NCBI GenBank assembly: GCA_012934845.2
Contig: WNNJ02002661.1
Location: 1-64,000 of the forward strand
Reading direction: 5' to 3'
DNA from: Pomphorhynchus laevis
Taxonomy: Eukaryota > Acanthocephala > Palaeacanthocephala > Echinorhynchida > Pomphorhynchidae
DNA: 64,000 bases
Positions 8,987 through 18,220 of this stretch are shown in pieces (position 1 is the first letter of the stretch; each line of letters opens with the position of its first letter). Made by a program: the position numbers and the translations under genes. The notes under the pieces were generated by a model. The model was given only the letters and a program-made list of their open reading frames with translations. It made no database searches and was not told where the DNA came from.

Positions 8987-9792
8987 TCAGGTGTCGAGAA
9001 GGTGTGAACGGAGGTGTTTGAATGTGATAAAGGAGGGGGCACGGCGGACGTCGAGAGGGAGTTGATTCCAGGCGAGTGAGGCGGCGACGAGGCAGGATCG
9101 GAGACCGTAGTTGTTGGAGTAATTATGAACGTGGAGTAAGAGGGTATGACAGGAACGAAGCGATAGCGAGGTGGGGCGAGTATCGTCTAAGAAAGGAAGG
9201 TTGATGAACGATGGGGAGCCGACAGCGATGAGACGAAAGGTAATGAGAAGGCGGAGTTTGATGCGGATGTGGATGATGGGCCCGGAGAGTTGGACAAGAT
9301 ATGTTGATGTGTGGTCGAAGCGACGGAGACAAAAGAGCACTCGAACGGCGGTGTTGATTATTCGTTGTAGGGGTAGGATGATGGATTTTGGAGAATTTGC
9401 AAAAAGCCAATTATCTAAAATGATATGACTTTCATTATGAAAGCCAATTCATTGACTTTCATAATGAGTGAAAGCCTATAAATAGCTTTCACGGCGGATG
9501 TCACATAAAATTAAGTTAGATGAGCGGGCCTTGTCACGGATGAAGGGTTTAAGGGAAAGGTGATCATCGTAATGGAAGCCTAAGAAAGTGAGATTGTGGA
9601 CTATGGGGATGATCGATGACGCAAAATATACAGTGGGAGGAAATATGTTTGGTTTACGGGAAGATCCACATTATTTTGGACTTTTCGGGGTTTAGAACGA
9701 GATGGAGATTGGAGAGACGTTTGTAGATAGAAGACAGTTGGAGGCAGAAATGCCGATATCGTGTATGCGATGTGCGGGTGCATGAGCATAGA
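8987..9792 (-). pseudogene. ORF2 3' part of CR1-like LINE (YADD to C-terminus, frameshifted)
   Basis: The frame that continues ORF2 after a shift near 9915 contains VLQGSVQGPPLLSLLLGDLS (motif B) and FNVMQYADDILIYAHAP (motif C), then the thumb. Further downstream another frame gives TSTYLVQLSGPIIH..., [15 protein letters not shown], and the closing SLAWNQLPLDVRRAPSFI followed by LRSHLLD, the typical ORF2 C-terminal signature. At least two or three frame changes separate these blocks, so this ORF2 is not functional as it stands. The shift near 9915 is at a homopolymer (TTTTTTG on the minus strand). Confidence 0.7.
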
Positions 9793-11871
9793 TTAGAATG
9801 TCATCGGCGTATTGCATGACGTTAAAGGAGTAAGGTTTGATAAACGGAGAGAGATCGCCAAGCAGAAGAGATAAAAGAGGGGGACCTTGGACTGAACCTT
9901 GTAGGACCCCGCAAAAAATAGAATAGGAGGGGAGGATGATGAATTAGAACAGACGCGAAAGGAACGGTCGGATAGATATGAGGCGAACCATGCTACGGAG
10001 GAGGAAGAAAAGCCGTAATCATAACGAAGGCGAGAAAGGAGGACAAAGTGGTCGACAATATCGAATGCGGAGGAGAGGTCGAGGGAGATGAGAACACTAT
10101 ATAGAGCCTTGTATCGAGAAATGAGTAAGTCGTTGTACACTTTTATGCATGCGATTTCTGTCGAGTGATTAAAGCTGAAAGCAAATTGAAAAGGAGGGTA
10201 CAGATTGAATGAGTAGAGATAAGCGTTGATCTGTATTAAGATGAGGCGTTCTAAGAGCTTAGAAAGAGTAGTGAGTAGTGAAATAGGGCGATAGCTAGAA
10301 GGAAGGGAGGGGTCGAGCGATTGTTTCTTAAGGAGGGGACGTACAATTGCGGATTTCCAGTGTGAAGGGAAGATACGACTGCGGATGGACGAATTAAACA
10401 AGGTTGTGAGAAATGAGGATATCGATGAGCATATAGATTTTAATATGTGAGTAGGCAGGGGATCGGCAGGTGAGGTTTTGTTGGGCAAGGACATGAGGAC
10501 AGATGATACTTCTGTAGGTGAGACAGGGAGAAGATGAAAGAGTTCCGGAAGGATGAGGCTAGACTGGGCAGAGTGGGATAGGATGGAGACCGGGGTGTGA
10601 GAGAGCAACGTGGATACTTTAGTCTGGAGAAATGACGAATAATCATTGGCATTGATGTTGCACGGCGAAGAGGAGCGAGCAAGGATTGAGTTAAAAGTAT
10701 GCCAGAGAGTCTTAGAGTTGAATGAAGTGATTATTTTATGCTGCCAGGAGTTGCATTTGGTACGTAGTAGGTTGAGATGAGACCGGCGAAGAGCAAGATA
10801 GGAATCACGTAAAGACGGAGTGATCGAGCGGAAATCACTTCTGAGAGAGCGGTGATAGACTCGAAAAGCATGGCGGAGTCGACGCTTTGATAGTAGACAT
10901 TGGATGTCAAACCATGGGGCACGGTGCAAGCGACGGTGTGGGTGAGACTTGAAGGGCAAGAGAATATCGAGAGTGGATGTGAGTTCAGAGTCGAAAAGAA
11001 AGTCGAGATCGTGAGGAGATGATTTTGTTATTGTGGGTAATGATAGAGATGATTTGAGTAAGGCAGAGCGGAGAAGGGAAAGGTCAAGATTTCTCCAAGG
11101 GCGACGTAGGATTGTAGGTGTGTGAGGAGGGGTGTGGTTGTGAGTGAGATCAAGGGTGATAAGAAAGTGATCGAATAGACCAGGATCAGAGATGAACAGT
11201 GAGGTGTAGGCAGCAAAATGATCAGGGACAGCGATGATGTCGAGTGCCCCACCAAGTATATGTGTGGGTGCAGTGGAGATTAGTTTGTAATTGTAGTTGA
11301 ATAGAATGTTGATGAACCGGATAGAATCCGTGGAAGAGGGGTGGTCTAGGCGGATATTGAAGTTGCCTAGAACGAGTGAAGGGATTGAGGACAAAGCACA
11401 ATGAGAAAGGAGGTCACCGAGTTCGGTAAAAAATATGGTAGTAGGAGCTGATGACCCAGGACGGTATACAATGGCGAGATCTAGAGTGATCGGGTTAGAA
11501 TAACGACAAGTGAGCAATTCAAAAGAGCAAGGACTGAAAGGGGGATTGATTTTGCGAAGAGACGCGGGGTGACGCGCGAATGCGACGATGCCGCAATGAT
11601 TAGAGAATTTAGAAGGGCATGAGCTGAGGGGGCGGGCGGATTCGACTAGGGAGCAACCGGTAGAGAGCAGACGGTGAATGGAAAGGTCGTCGGAATCTGA
11701 GTGCCAGGATTCGTTGAAGCAGAAGAGATCGATGGATTGCTTGGTGAATAGGTTGAGGATAAGATCGGATTTATTGAGAATAGATCTAGTGTTAAGGAGA
11801 CCGAGGCGGAAACCGTGTGTTGTGGCGAAAAAGTATAGTGGAGAAGACACATAGGAGAGATAGAGCGCCAT
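9793..11871 (-). CDS. CR1-like LINE ORF2, AP endonuclease and RT fingers/palm
   Basis: This is a 692-codon open stretch. The N-terminal apurinic-type endonuclease (residues about 20-240) shows LGLLNTRSILNKSDLI, DLFCFNESWHSDSD, HCGIVAFARHP, SLVLGNFNIRLDHP and SDPGLFDHFLITLDL, the EEP-fold motifs. The RT follows from about residue 450: TSPADPLPTHILKS, SYRPISLLTTLSKLLERLI, FQFAFSFNHSTE and ISLDLSSAFDIVDH (motif A). The frame is lost around 9915, just before motif B, so the last 40 or so codons here are out of register. The element would nick target DNA and reverse-transcribe its own RNA. CR1/L2/Jockey-type is clear from the EN plus RT order; the finer clade is an inference. Confidence 0.85.
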   Translation of the reverse strand: MALYLSYVSSPLYFFATTHGFRLGLLNTRSILNKSDLILNLFTKQSIDLFCFNESWHSDSDDLSIHRLLSTGCSLVESARPLSSCPSKFSNHCGIVAFARHPASLRKINPPFSPCSFELLTCRYSNPITLDLAIVYRPGSSAPTTIFFTELGDLLSHCALSSIPSLVLGNFNIRLDHPSSTDSIRFINILFNYNYKLISTAPTHILGGALDIIAVPDHFAAYTSLFISDPGLFDHFLITLDLTHNHTPPHTPTILRRPWRNLDLSLLRSALLKSSLSLPTITKSSPHDLDFLFDSELTSTLDILLPFKSHPHRRLHRAPWFDIQCLLSKRRLRHAFRVYHRSLRSDFRSITPSLRDSYLALRRSHLNLLRTKCNSWQHKIITSFNSKTLWHTFNSILARSSSPCNINANDYSSFLQTKVSTLLSHTPVSILSHSAQSSLILPELFHLLPVSPTEVSSVLMSLPNKTSPADPLPTHILKSICSSISSFLTTLFNSSIRSRIFPSHWKSAIVRPLLKKQSLDPSLPSSYRPISLLTTLSKLLERLILIQINAYLYSFNLYPPFQFAFSFNHSTEIACIKVYNDLLISRYKALYSVLISLDLSSAFDIVDHFVLLSRLRYDYGFSSSSVAWFASYLSDRSFRVCSNSSSSPPILFFAGSYKVQSKVPLFYLFCLAISLRLSNLTPLTSCNTPMTF

Positions 11872-12142
11872 CGATTTTTTGGACGGGTGTGGACAACTTG
11901 AAATTTTCCGTCTATGTTTCAGATGGGGAGTGATGTTTCTCCGTTTTCTTCGCGACGGCGTTTTTCGATGCGGGCTGAAGAGATTTGAGCGATTTCAGAA
12001 TGGGCGCGATCGGGGAAAATTCGAGTGGTTGAAGATGACATGAGTTTGAATCGTTGAGAGAGGACAGAAGACGCGTGAGAGCGATGCTTGAAAACAATTT
12101 TTAGGAGAGGGGGCTGGGAAGGATTAGATTGAGAAGATTTGT

Positions 12143-12973
12143 TTAGACGGATAAATGCGACAGGAGAAATGTCCTTGAAAATGAAGGTTTATCCGCAGGG
12201 ACAATAGACGAGAGGATTGATCTGAAGGCGGAAACATCGTAGTCTAGACGTACTTGTGGAGATAAGGAGTTAGAAGGCGTGATATTAGTGACAATGACGC
12301 AACGATCGCGAGAAGCAAAGCGCTTCCGTAAAGGAGGACGACTGACGTGAGTAGGTGAGATCACGATAGAAGAGCTGGCAGTTGATGATTTGGAGGGATT
12401 TGGTTTGACGACGGGAGACATAGAGGATAATGATAATAAAGAGGGTGGCAAGCGATGTGAGGAAAGGTTATGAGTGGAAGGATAGTGGAGGTTGGTGGAG
12501 GTGATTTTGATTGATGGATGCAAGGTATTGAGAGACGAGACGGGAAGGACGGGACGTGGGGTGTCGGGGAGTGAATATACATTAGTTGTAACAATTTGCG
12601 GCTCCGTCACTGTCTCGGTAGATTTATCATAAACTTGACAAAATCCATCTTGCTGCGATACAATTTGCGGCTCCTTCACTGTCTCAGTAGATTTGTCAGA
12701 AATTTGAGAAATTCGATCATGCTGCGATGCCATTTCCAATTGCTCTAATCGTTTTATTAACAAGTTGATTTGTTTCGCCGCACAGAATCCGCAGTAGAAC
12801 GGTGGCCCGCCACAAGTTTCCTGACCCAAAGCACAATTATGTGTTACTGATGTCCAGATTTGACAGCCGCTAGCGGAGCATTCAACTTGTATGTTCTCGT
12901 GCTTGCCGGTTTTATCGGTATCAACAGAGATTGCTCGCTTGGCTTTTGGTAGATTTTTCTTCTTGGCTCCCAT
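12143..12973 (-). CDS. CR1-like LINE ORF1 with PHD-like zinc finger, 276 aa
   Basis: The protein starts MGAKKKNLPKAKRAIS, a basic leader. Residues about 30-75 carry a Cys/His cluster (ECSASGCQIW...HNCALG, CGGPPFYCGFC) that resembles the PHD-like finger of ORF1 proteins in CR1/L2-type LINEs. A short Leu-rich helix follows (KQINLLIKRLEQLEMAS), then two degenerate copies of a block ending STETVKEPQIV / STETVTEPQIV (about residues 88-125), then a Ser/Pro-rich tail. The ORF1 product likely binds element RNA. It ends 272 nt before ORF2; another frame in that gap looks coding-like, so a frameshift near 12140 may have shortened the protein. Confidence 0.7.
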   Translation of the reverse strand: MGAKKKNLPKAKRAISVDTDKTGKHENIQVECSASGCQIWTSVTHNCALGQETCGGPPFYCGFCAAKQINLLIKRLEQLEMASQHDRISQISDKSTETVKEPQIVSQQDGFCQVYDKSTETVTEPQIVTTNVYSLPDTPRPVLPVSSLNTLHPSIKITSTNLHYPSTHNLSSHRLPPSLLSLSSMSPVVKPNPSKSSTASSSIVISPTHVSRPPLRKRFASRDRCVIVTNITPSNSLSPQVRLDYDVSAFRSILSSIVPADKPSFSRTFLLSHLSV

Positions 12974-13059
12974 TAACTGTAGGTTGCAATAGTTTACGAT
13001 TTTTAAATAATTGTAAGTAGTTAATTATAAGTTGTTCGCGTTAGTTCAAAGTAGCGAGC

Positions 13060-13165
13060 GGATGTCGTCGATGGTTGTCGATGGTTGTCGATAATTGTCA
13101 AGCGGATGGTTGTCGATGGTTGTCGTTAGTTGTCGTCGAAGGTTGTCATTTGGTTGTCGTCGAAG
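13060..13165. repeat. Degenerate GGTTGTCG(A/T) minisatellite
   Basis: About ten imperfect copies of a GGTTGTCGATG-like unit lie just upstream of the CR1-like ORF1. They may be the promoter-type 5' repeat of that LINE or an independent minisatellite. Confidence 0.6.
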
Positions 13166-13224
13166 ATTGTAATTTGATTGTTTTACAATCTTGGTAGACA
13201 AGATTTTTCGCGAGCAAAGCGAGC

Positions 13225-13466
13225 GGAATGTAATTTGCTAGAACAGATATAAATTTTCTTGTACATTGTATTAGATAGACTACACCTGCGGTATTGCAGT
13301 TACAATTATTATTGATATTTAATGAAAAACATTTGTTTGTCGTATTACTTACGATACAATTATTATTTATAACATCACAAACTATACAATTTTTTCTGTT
13401 ACATTTAAAAGATCTAAAATTGAAATCATTAGTACTTACGTATTTTTCCAATATGGTTGAGTACAT
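13225..13466 (-). pseudogene. Penelope-like element GIY-YIG endonuclease remnant
   Basis: Minus-strand translation reads CNRKNCIVCDVINNNCIV...NINNNCNCNTAGVVYLIQCTRKF. The Cys-rich linker followed by VVYLIQC is the start of the GIY-YIG nuclease of Penelope-like elements. The following YVG part is degraded. No RT is adjacent, so this is an isolated C-terminal scrap. Confidence 0.55.
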
Positions 13467-13559
13467 GTAACTTTTAAGTCGTAATTTTTAACGTTGCTTT
13501 TTCGATGTCGCCACCTAGTTTAGTTGACTCAGACTAAATTTACAACGGGCCATCCAGCA

Positions 13560-13682
13560 GCATCTGACAGGGGGCTGCCCTGCTTAAGGCGGTTGCAGGC
13601 TGGAACAAGATCTATAAAGATCTACCACCTTCACTCCACGAGCTACACGACCTAGCTATTGGCCATTACCTGGTCTCTTAAA
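13560..13682 (+). pseudogene. Possible LINE C-terminal scrap
   Basis: Plus-strand translation contains LKAVAGWNKIYKDLPPSLHELHDLA, resembling the AA..WN.LP..L C-terminal signature of CR1/L2-type ORF2. It is too short to classify. Confidence 0.3.
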
Positions 13683-13757
13683 CGTGATCACATGATCACG
13701 TTTAAGTGACCAGGTATCAATGAAAACTTTGACTTTCCAAAGTTTTCATTGATACCT
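13680..13757. repeat. Two adjacent perfect hairpins
   Basis: AACGTGATCACATGATCACGTT folds on itself with flanking CTTA/TAAG, and directly after it AGGTATCAATGAAAACTTT pairs with AAAGTTTTCATTGATACCT. Both have near-zero loops. They look like local inverted duplications rather than transposon ends. Confidence 0.7.
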
Positions 13758-13975
13758 CAGATTTCTAGATATTAACAGAAAATCGTAAACATAAACGTTC
13801 TATTTTACCTTCACATACGCCATTAATGACCGCTGAACTCTCATTGTGTTACCTGTAGCATCAACAAATGACAATCGTACTTGGCCTCGTAATTCAAGCA
13901 TCAAAATATTCTAGTAGTTTCATATTAAAAAACTATAAAATCTATTTTATTTTTAAAACGAGTTAAAATACAAAA

Positions 13976-16710
13976 TTGAAACTTCGTTCGCCAAATTTCC
14001 TCAATACGATACAATTATTATGTAAAATTCCCAACTATAACGAGAGTAAAAAATTCATAACGCTACTGAGCAGCCAGTATGAAAATTTTGTCAACCGTCC
14101 GGATGACAGACATCTTGCTTTACAAATCGCGAAAGTCATGGGTCACCTTATTCTGCAACAAATTCCATCGAATCGTGTTAGTGAAATTCGCAAGACTTTA
14201 AAGCGTAGAATGTCCATGTGGATGGATGGAGATATACCTGAATTATACAAGGAAGCGAAATATCTACAGAACCGAATAACATCAAGGTTACATCATACCC
14301 AAAATCAAAACATTCCAGTAAAGAACTTCACGAAACTAGTTGTCTCCGGAAAACTCTTTGCTGCCAGACAATTTTTATCGAGTCGTGGTTCAAGGGCCAG
14401 CATCTTAGACTTAGATCACAAGATTGAGAACGTTACAGTTCTTCAAAAGTTAATTTCGCTACATCCTGCACCGGCAGAAGTGGCAGACCAACATGTCTTA
14501 TCGAAACCATTGACCGGATATCAGGAGCATCATGCAGTGAGATTTAATAGTATGTGCGCCGAATATATAATATCTGCCGCCAAGAATACACGTGGATCTG
14601 ATGGACCTTCCGGACTCGATGCAGATAATTGGCGATCGATTCTAACGTCGTTTGGAGACGAGTCAAAAAAAATTAGAAGAAACCATATCAAACTTTGCTA
14701 TCGCTATGGCAACTGAACACATTGATTCAGATAGTTTGAGGTCCTATACAGATTGTCGGTTAATTCCACTGGATAAATGCCCTGGTGTACGGCCAATCGG
14801 GATTGGAGAGGTCATAAGGCATATTGTCGGGAGAGCACTATTACGAATCATAATACCGGACATGCTGATGGTAGCAAATTCAAAACAGCTATGTGCAGGA
14901 CAACGATGTGGAACGGAGGCTGCCATCCACGCTGTCAGAGACGCTTTCGAAGGCTCTCAAGAGAACTGTATCTAAATGCTTGACGCCAGCAACGCCTTTA
15001 ACCAAATCAACCGTAAGCTAATGTTGAGGAACATCAAATTTGTATGTCCGGAACTTTTAACAATTCTAACTAATACATACTCATCTCCGTCGATATTAAC
15101 AGTACAAGACAACGACATACTTTCACAGGAAGGAATAACACAAGGTGACCCGTTCGCAATGGTCGCATTTGCAGCTGCGACTATTCCCTTCATAAATGAA
15201 TAACAGTCAAAATTTCCATCCGTAATGCACAAATGGTATGCAGATGACGCAGCCTGTGTTGGGTCCATGGAAGAAGTCTTTGAAACATGACGTTTGATAA
15301 AGGAAATGGGTCTTAAGTACGGTTTCCACATAAATGCAAGCAAATGCGCGCTGCTCACTCGAAAGATGGACGGTGAATTCATAAAGTACTTTGAACAGGA
15401 CGGCGTGACGATAAATAATGATGGTATCCAAATGCTGGGTAGCTATATTGGAGCTGAGGAATTCAGAAAATAGAAAATCGAAACGAGGGTAGCAGAATGG
15501 ATTGATCAGATATCACAGCTAACAGAAGTAGCAAAGTGCAACAGCCAAGTTGCATATACGATGCTTACAAAATCGTTACAAAATCAATGGACATATTTAC
15601 AACGCACCTGCGAGATTAACAGTGAGTGGCTAAATTCTTTATCAGAAATAATTTTCAAAAAGCTAGTACCGGAAATCATAGGAAACCAAACATTGACATG
15701 GAGTTACGTAGCATTATATGTCTTCCGCTAAGATTAGGAGGGATGGGTGTAAGCGACCCAAGCACTGAGCCGAAAACTGAATTTGATCGCTCACAACGTA
15801 TGGTATCGCAAATTATCAATGCAAATGGATCGATATCTCAAAAATCCATTGCAATGGAGATCCATGAAGAAAATAAAAAAATAATATGCCAAAATTACAA
15901 ATCCTTACTTTACAAAATCCCACTTTACAAAACTCAATCAAACATGCATGCTTAAAGGGGGCGTCCTCCTGGCTAAGAACACTTCCTATTGAGCAAAAAG
16001 GATTTCACTTAAGTAAGCGCGTTTTTCAGGATGCAATTGCAGTAAGATATGGTTGGGACCCTATTGAGCTTTCTCGAAAGTGCAGTTGTATTCCCAATAC
16101 AAACGTCATTCACGCACTAGGATGCAAAATAGGACGTCTACCCATGATTCGTCACGATATCATGAGAGACGCGCTTGCTGCTGAATTAAAGGAAGTGGGA
16201 AGTCATCCTTCAATAGAGGTAATGCTTCAACCAGTTCCTGATACAATGACATTCGAGGTATCAACAACAACCAGGGATCGGTGTGCACGAATGGATATAA
16301 CGTGTCACGGCATACATAGAGAAGTTTCGGAGCGGTCCTACTTGGACATTTGTGTTTTTAACCACCTGGCTCCCTCAAACGTAAAAGATAACATCGAAAA
16401 TATATACGCGTACCATGAAAATCCCAAAAGATCGAAATACGTAGAAAGAGTACGATACCTGTATGGTAGATTTTTCGCACTTGTCACTTTTTGCGTCTTC
16501 GGTAGTGACAGAACCAGTGGCAAATTATATATTGCAGTCAATCGCCGGACGAAAATCGATGAGAACGGGAACGGATTACTCCGAATGTATCAGAAACGTC
16601 CGATGTCGAATGGCCATCACTCTAGCTAAAGACATATGTATGTTCTTGAGGACGGTACCGAGAGCGAACTCGGGATTTCAAATCAAGGACATTGAACAAT
16701 AAATAAAAAA
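13976..16710 (+). mobile_element. Decayed RLE-type LINE C
   Basis: This third RLE subfamily is nearly full length but broken. It begins near KLRSPNFLNTIQLL; the Cys-rich N-terminus is missing or unrecognisable. RT motifs are spread over several frames: GSDGPSGLDADNW, PGVRPIGIGEVI, CAGQRCGTEAAIHAVR, MLDASNAFNQINR (motif A), TQGDPFAMVAFAAA (motif B), HKWYADDAACVGS (motif C). The nuclease end has GASSWLRTLPI, MIRHDIMRD, ARMDITCHGI, RSYLDICVFNH and KRSKYVERV. Breaks include a frameshift near 14665, stops near 14973, 15201, 15287 and 15470, and frameshifts near 15650, 15900 and 16490. The 3' end is an AATAAATAAA-rich tail near 16700. Confidence 0.8.
15886..16629 (+). pseudogene. RLE LINE C, endonuclease portion still open
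   Basis: The longest surviving open piece of LINE C covers the linker (GASSWLRTLPI, FQDAIAVRYGWDP), a partial Cys/His knuckle (CSCIPNTNVIHALGCKIGR), RHDIMRDALAAEL, and the nuclease core ARMDITCHG / SYLDICVFN / KRSKYVERV. The first knuckle has only C-x-C before His. The following GG/F block shifts into another frame (LCS...VVTEPVAN). Because it is cut off from its RT by frameshifts, no function is expected. Confidence 0.7.
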
Positions 16711-16769
16711 TAAATAAAATTTATATTGAGGAACATTTGAGGGAACCCAAATTGTATTGTTGTTGGTGA

Positions 16770-16784
16770 AAGACACTGTTTAGT
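16770..16784. repeat. Left 15-bp target-site duplication
   Basis: AAGACACTGTTTAGT, identical to 18206-18220. The two copies bracket a minus-strand RLE LINE whose short oligo(T) tail begins right after this copy. Confidence 0.85.
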
Positions 16785-18205
16785 TTTTTTTTCGAAAAAC
16801 AATCAATTTTGAAAATCTTTGAATGTTAAATAAAATTTAATTTATTGAATGTTAGTATGCGCGTTCCCTCTCGAACTTCTCGGGGCTCGAAGGCACGCGG
16901 ATGAAGCACGGGCCACTTCAAACGACATCCTGCTTTAAAGGTTTGATATTATGTCGGCGTAGCTAGTGAGGATCAGTCTTGATTTTGCAGTTGCCATTGA
17001 TTTTATTAAAGATCGAGCGCGATCTCCTAGTCCACCTGACGATAATAGGATAAATGGTACAAACGAACCTTTTTCGACTGTTATCACTCTTTCTTCGTAT
17101 TTAGAAATCTTCCTGTTCTCGTTGTACTCGAACGAGGACGAGATGGCTCGTTTGGAAAACGATTGAGCAAAAATGGAAAAGACACTGACATCCAAGAATG
17201 TCCGCTCATATCGTGTGCCATTGAAACCTGTTGCTACCACGTCTAGCCTTGCTCCATATTCTCTTGAAGTGTTTGACGCGTCAAATGTAAGGTTGTCAGG
17301 AACTGGGGATAATTGTGGTTCGATTTCCACGCTGTGACACACTGGTTAGTTCATGAGCAATTATGTCACGTAACGCGTTGTGCCTGATGGTTGGGAGGCC
17401 ACCTTTTTTGCATGAGATGGCATGTCCGACCTCTAATTCAGCTCCACATGGACAGTTTTTACCGACCAGGTTGTTTGGCATTAAACCATATCGCGTTGAA
17501 ATGGCATCGGTGAATTTGTTAGAGGTTAAGTGGAAGTTTCCGTTTTTTAGAGGCAGGGCGCTTAACCAGGCAGACGCACCGTTTCTTGAAGCGTGTTCTA
17601 GAATGTTATTAAGTGCCGGGTTATGATAAATGGGTGATTGAGTGATGCGCTCTTGGAAAGCCATGACCCGGCGGTTTGAGATCCGCTTGAACATGATTCT
17701 CTGTCTATCACGTAGGGCGTTTCCGCCTGGATTGCTATCATACGTAGAACAAATTTGTATAGACGCTTCGTAGTCCAGGTGTGCCATGAAAGACAGGTAG
17801 AATACTCCAATGCCGCCTAGGTTAAGCGGAGAGGTCAGAATTGTACACCATTCATCGACGCACGAGTTTCTTGTTATCTCTGGTAGAAGGTTTGATTTTA
17901 ATGCTTCCGACAATTCTGCTAGCCATACGGGTTGGCATTGACAAGTTCGTAGTACGCGGGTCCACTTTGCTTGAATGGCCCGGTTAAGTCCTGTAAAAGC
18001 GACTTGCGGATCTATCTTGGCGACTGATGTCAGGCGAGTGACGAGGAGGTTCCAATTTTTTAGATGTTGGGTGATCGCTTCTTGTTTATACTCAAGTGAA
18101 CCTACAAGTGAACCAAGAATTTACAAGCCGGCCGATCTTTGACGCATTTGTGGAGATGGCAGATTGTTTTGACATAGTGGACTGTGTGAGAGTATCGAAG
18201 ATTTT
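16785..18205 (-). mobile_element. 5'-truncated RLE-type LINE D with 15-bp TSD
   Basis: This minus-strand insertion is bounded by AAGACACTGTTTAGT on both sides, with eight T right inside the left copy as a remnant poly(A). Coding sequence is recognisable from ILGSLVGSLEYKQEA (about 18140) through LVTRLTSVAKIDPQVAFTGL, NLGGIGVFYL, ASAWLSALPL, CPCGAELEVGHAISC, TIRHNALRD, ARLDVVATGF, RTFLDVSVFS and NRKISKYEERV. The 5' part including RT motifs A-C is absent. The right target copy continues into TAATAATAAAATATTATTATT, again a TAA/TTA-rich target. Confidence 0.85.
16935..18079 (-). pseudogene. RLE LINE D ORF fragment (thumb to endonuclease)
   Basis: Two open pieces (about 17296-18079 and 16935-17342) lie in different frames that overlap near 17320, where SVSQRG in one frame continues as CHSVEIEPQL in the other, indicating a single frameshift. 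Together they cover the RT thumb, the Cys/His knuckle and the PD-(D/E)XK-like core. By eye it is nearer to copy 1 (168-1715) than to A or B, for example in the NENRKISKYEERVITVE versus EHRKRSKYEERITDVE stretch. Confidence 0.75.
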
Positions 18206-18220
18206 AAGACACTGTTTAGT
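18206..18220. repeat. Right 15-bp target-site duplication
   Basis: Identical to 16770-16784; it marks the 5' end of RLE LINE D. It is followed by TAATAATAAAATATTATTATT. Confidence 0.85.

Larger units (their letters stand above)
8920..13000 (-). mobile_element. CR1-like LINE with ORF1 and ORF2
   Basis: The element reads right to left: ORF1 (12973-12143), ORF2 (from 11871), 3' end near 8920 at TTAAAATAAAT. The ORF2 C-terminus is recognisable down to 8987 in other frames. A short copy of the same 3' region lies at 58222-58628. It is GC-richer than its surroundings. The 5' boundary is uncertain; a GGTTGTCG-type minisatellite lies just upstream (13060-13165). A hairpin near 9425-9475 may be a small insertion. 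Confidence 0.8.

Noticed and set aside
18096-18205. Apparent N-terminal extension (NLQVNQEFTSRPIFDAFVEM...) of the plus-strand LINE
   Set aside because: It lies inside the 15-bp target duplication of the minus-strand RLE copy; its other strand reads ILGSLVGSLEYKQEA, an RLE LINE motif. It is a shadow frame.
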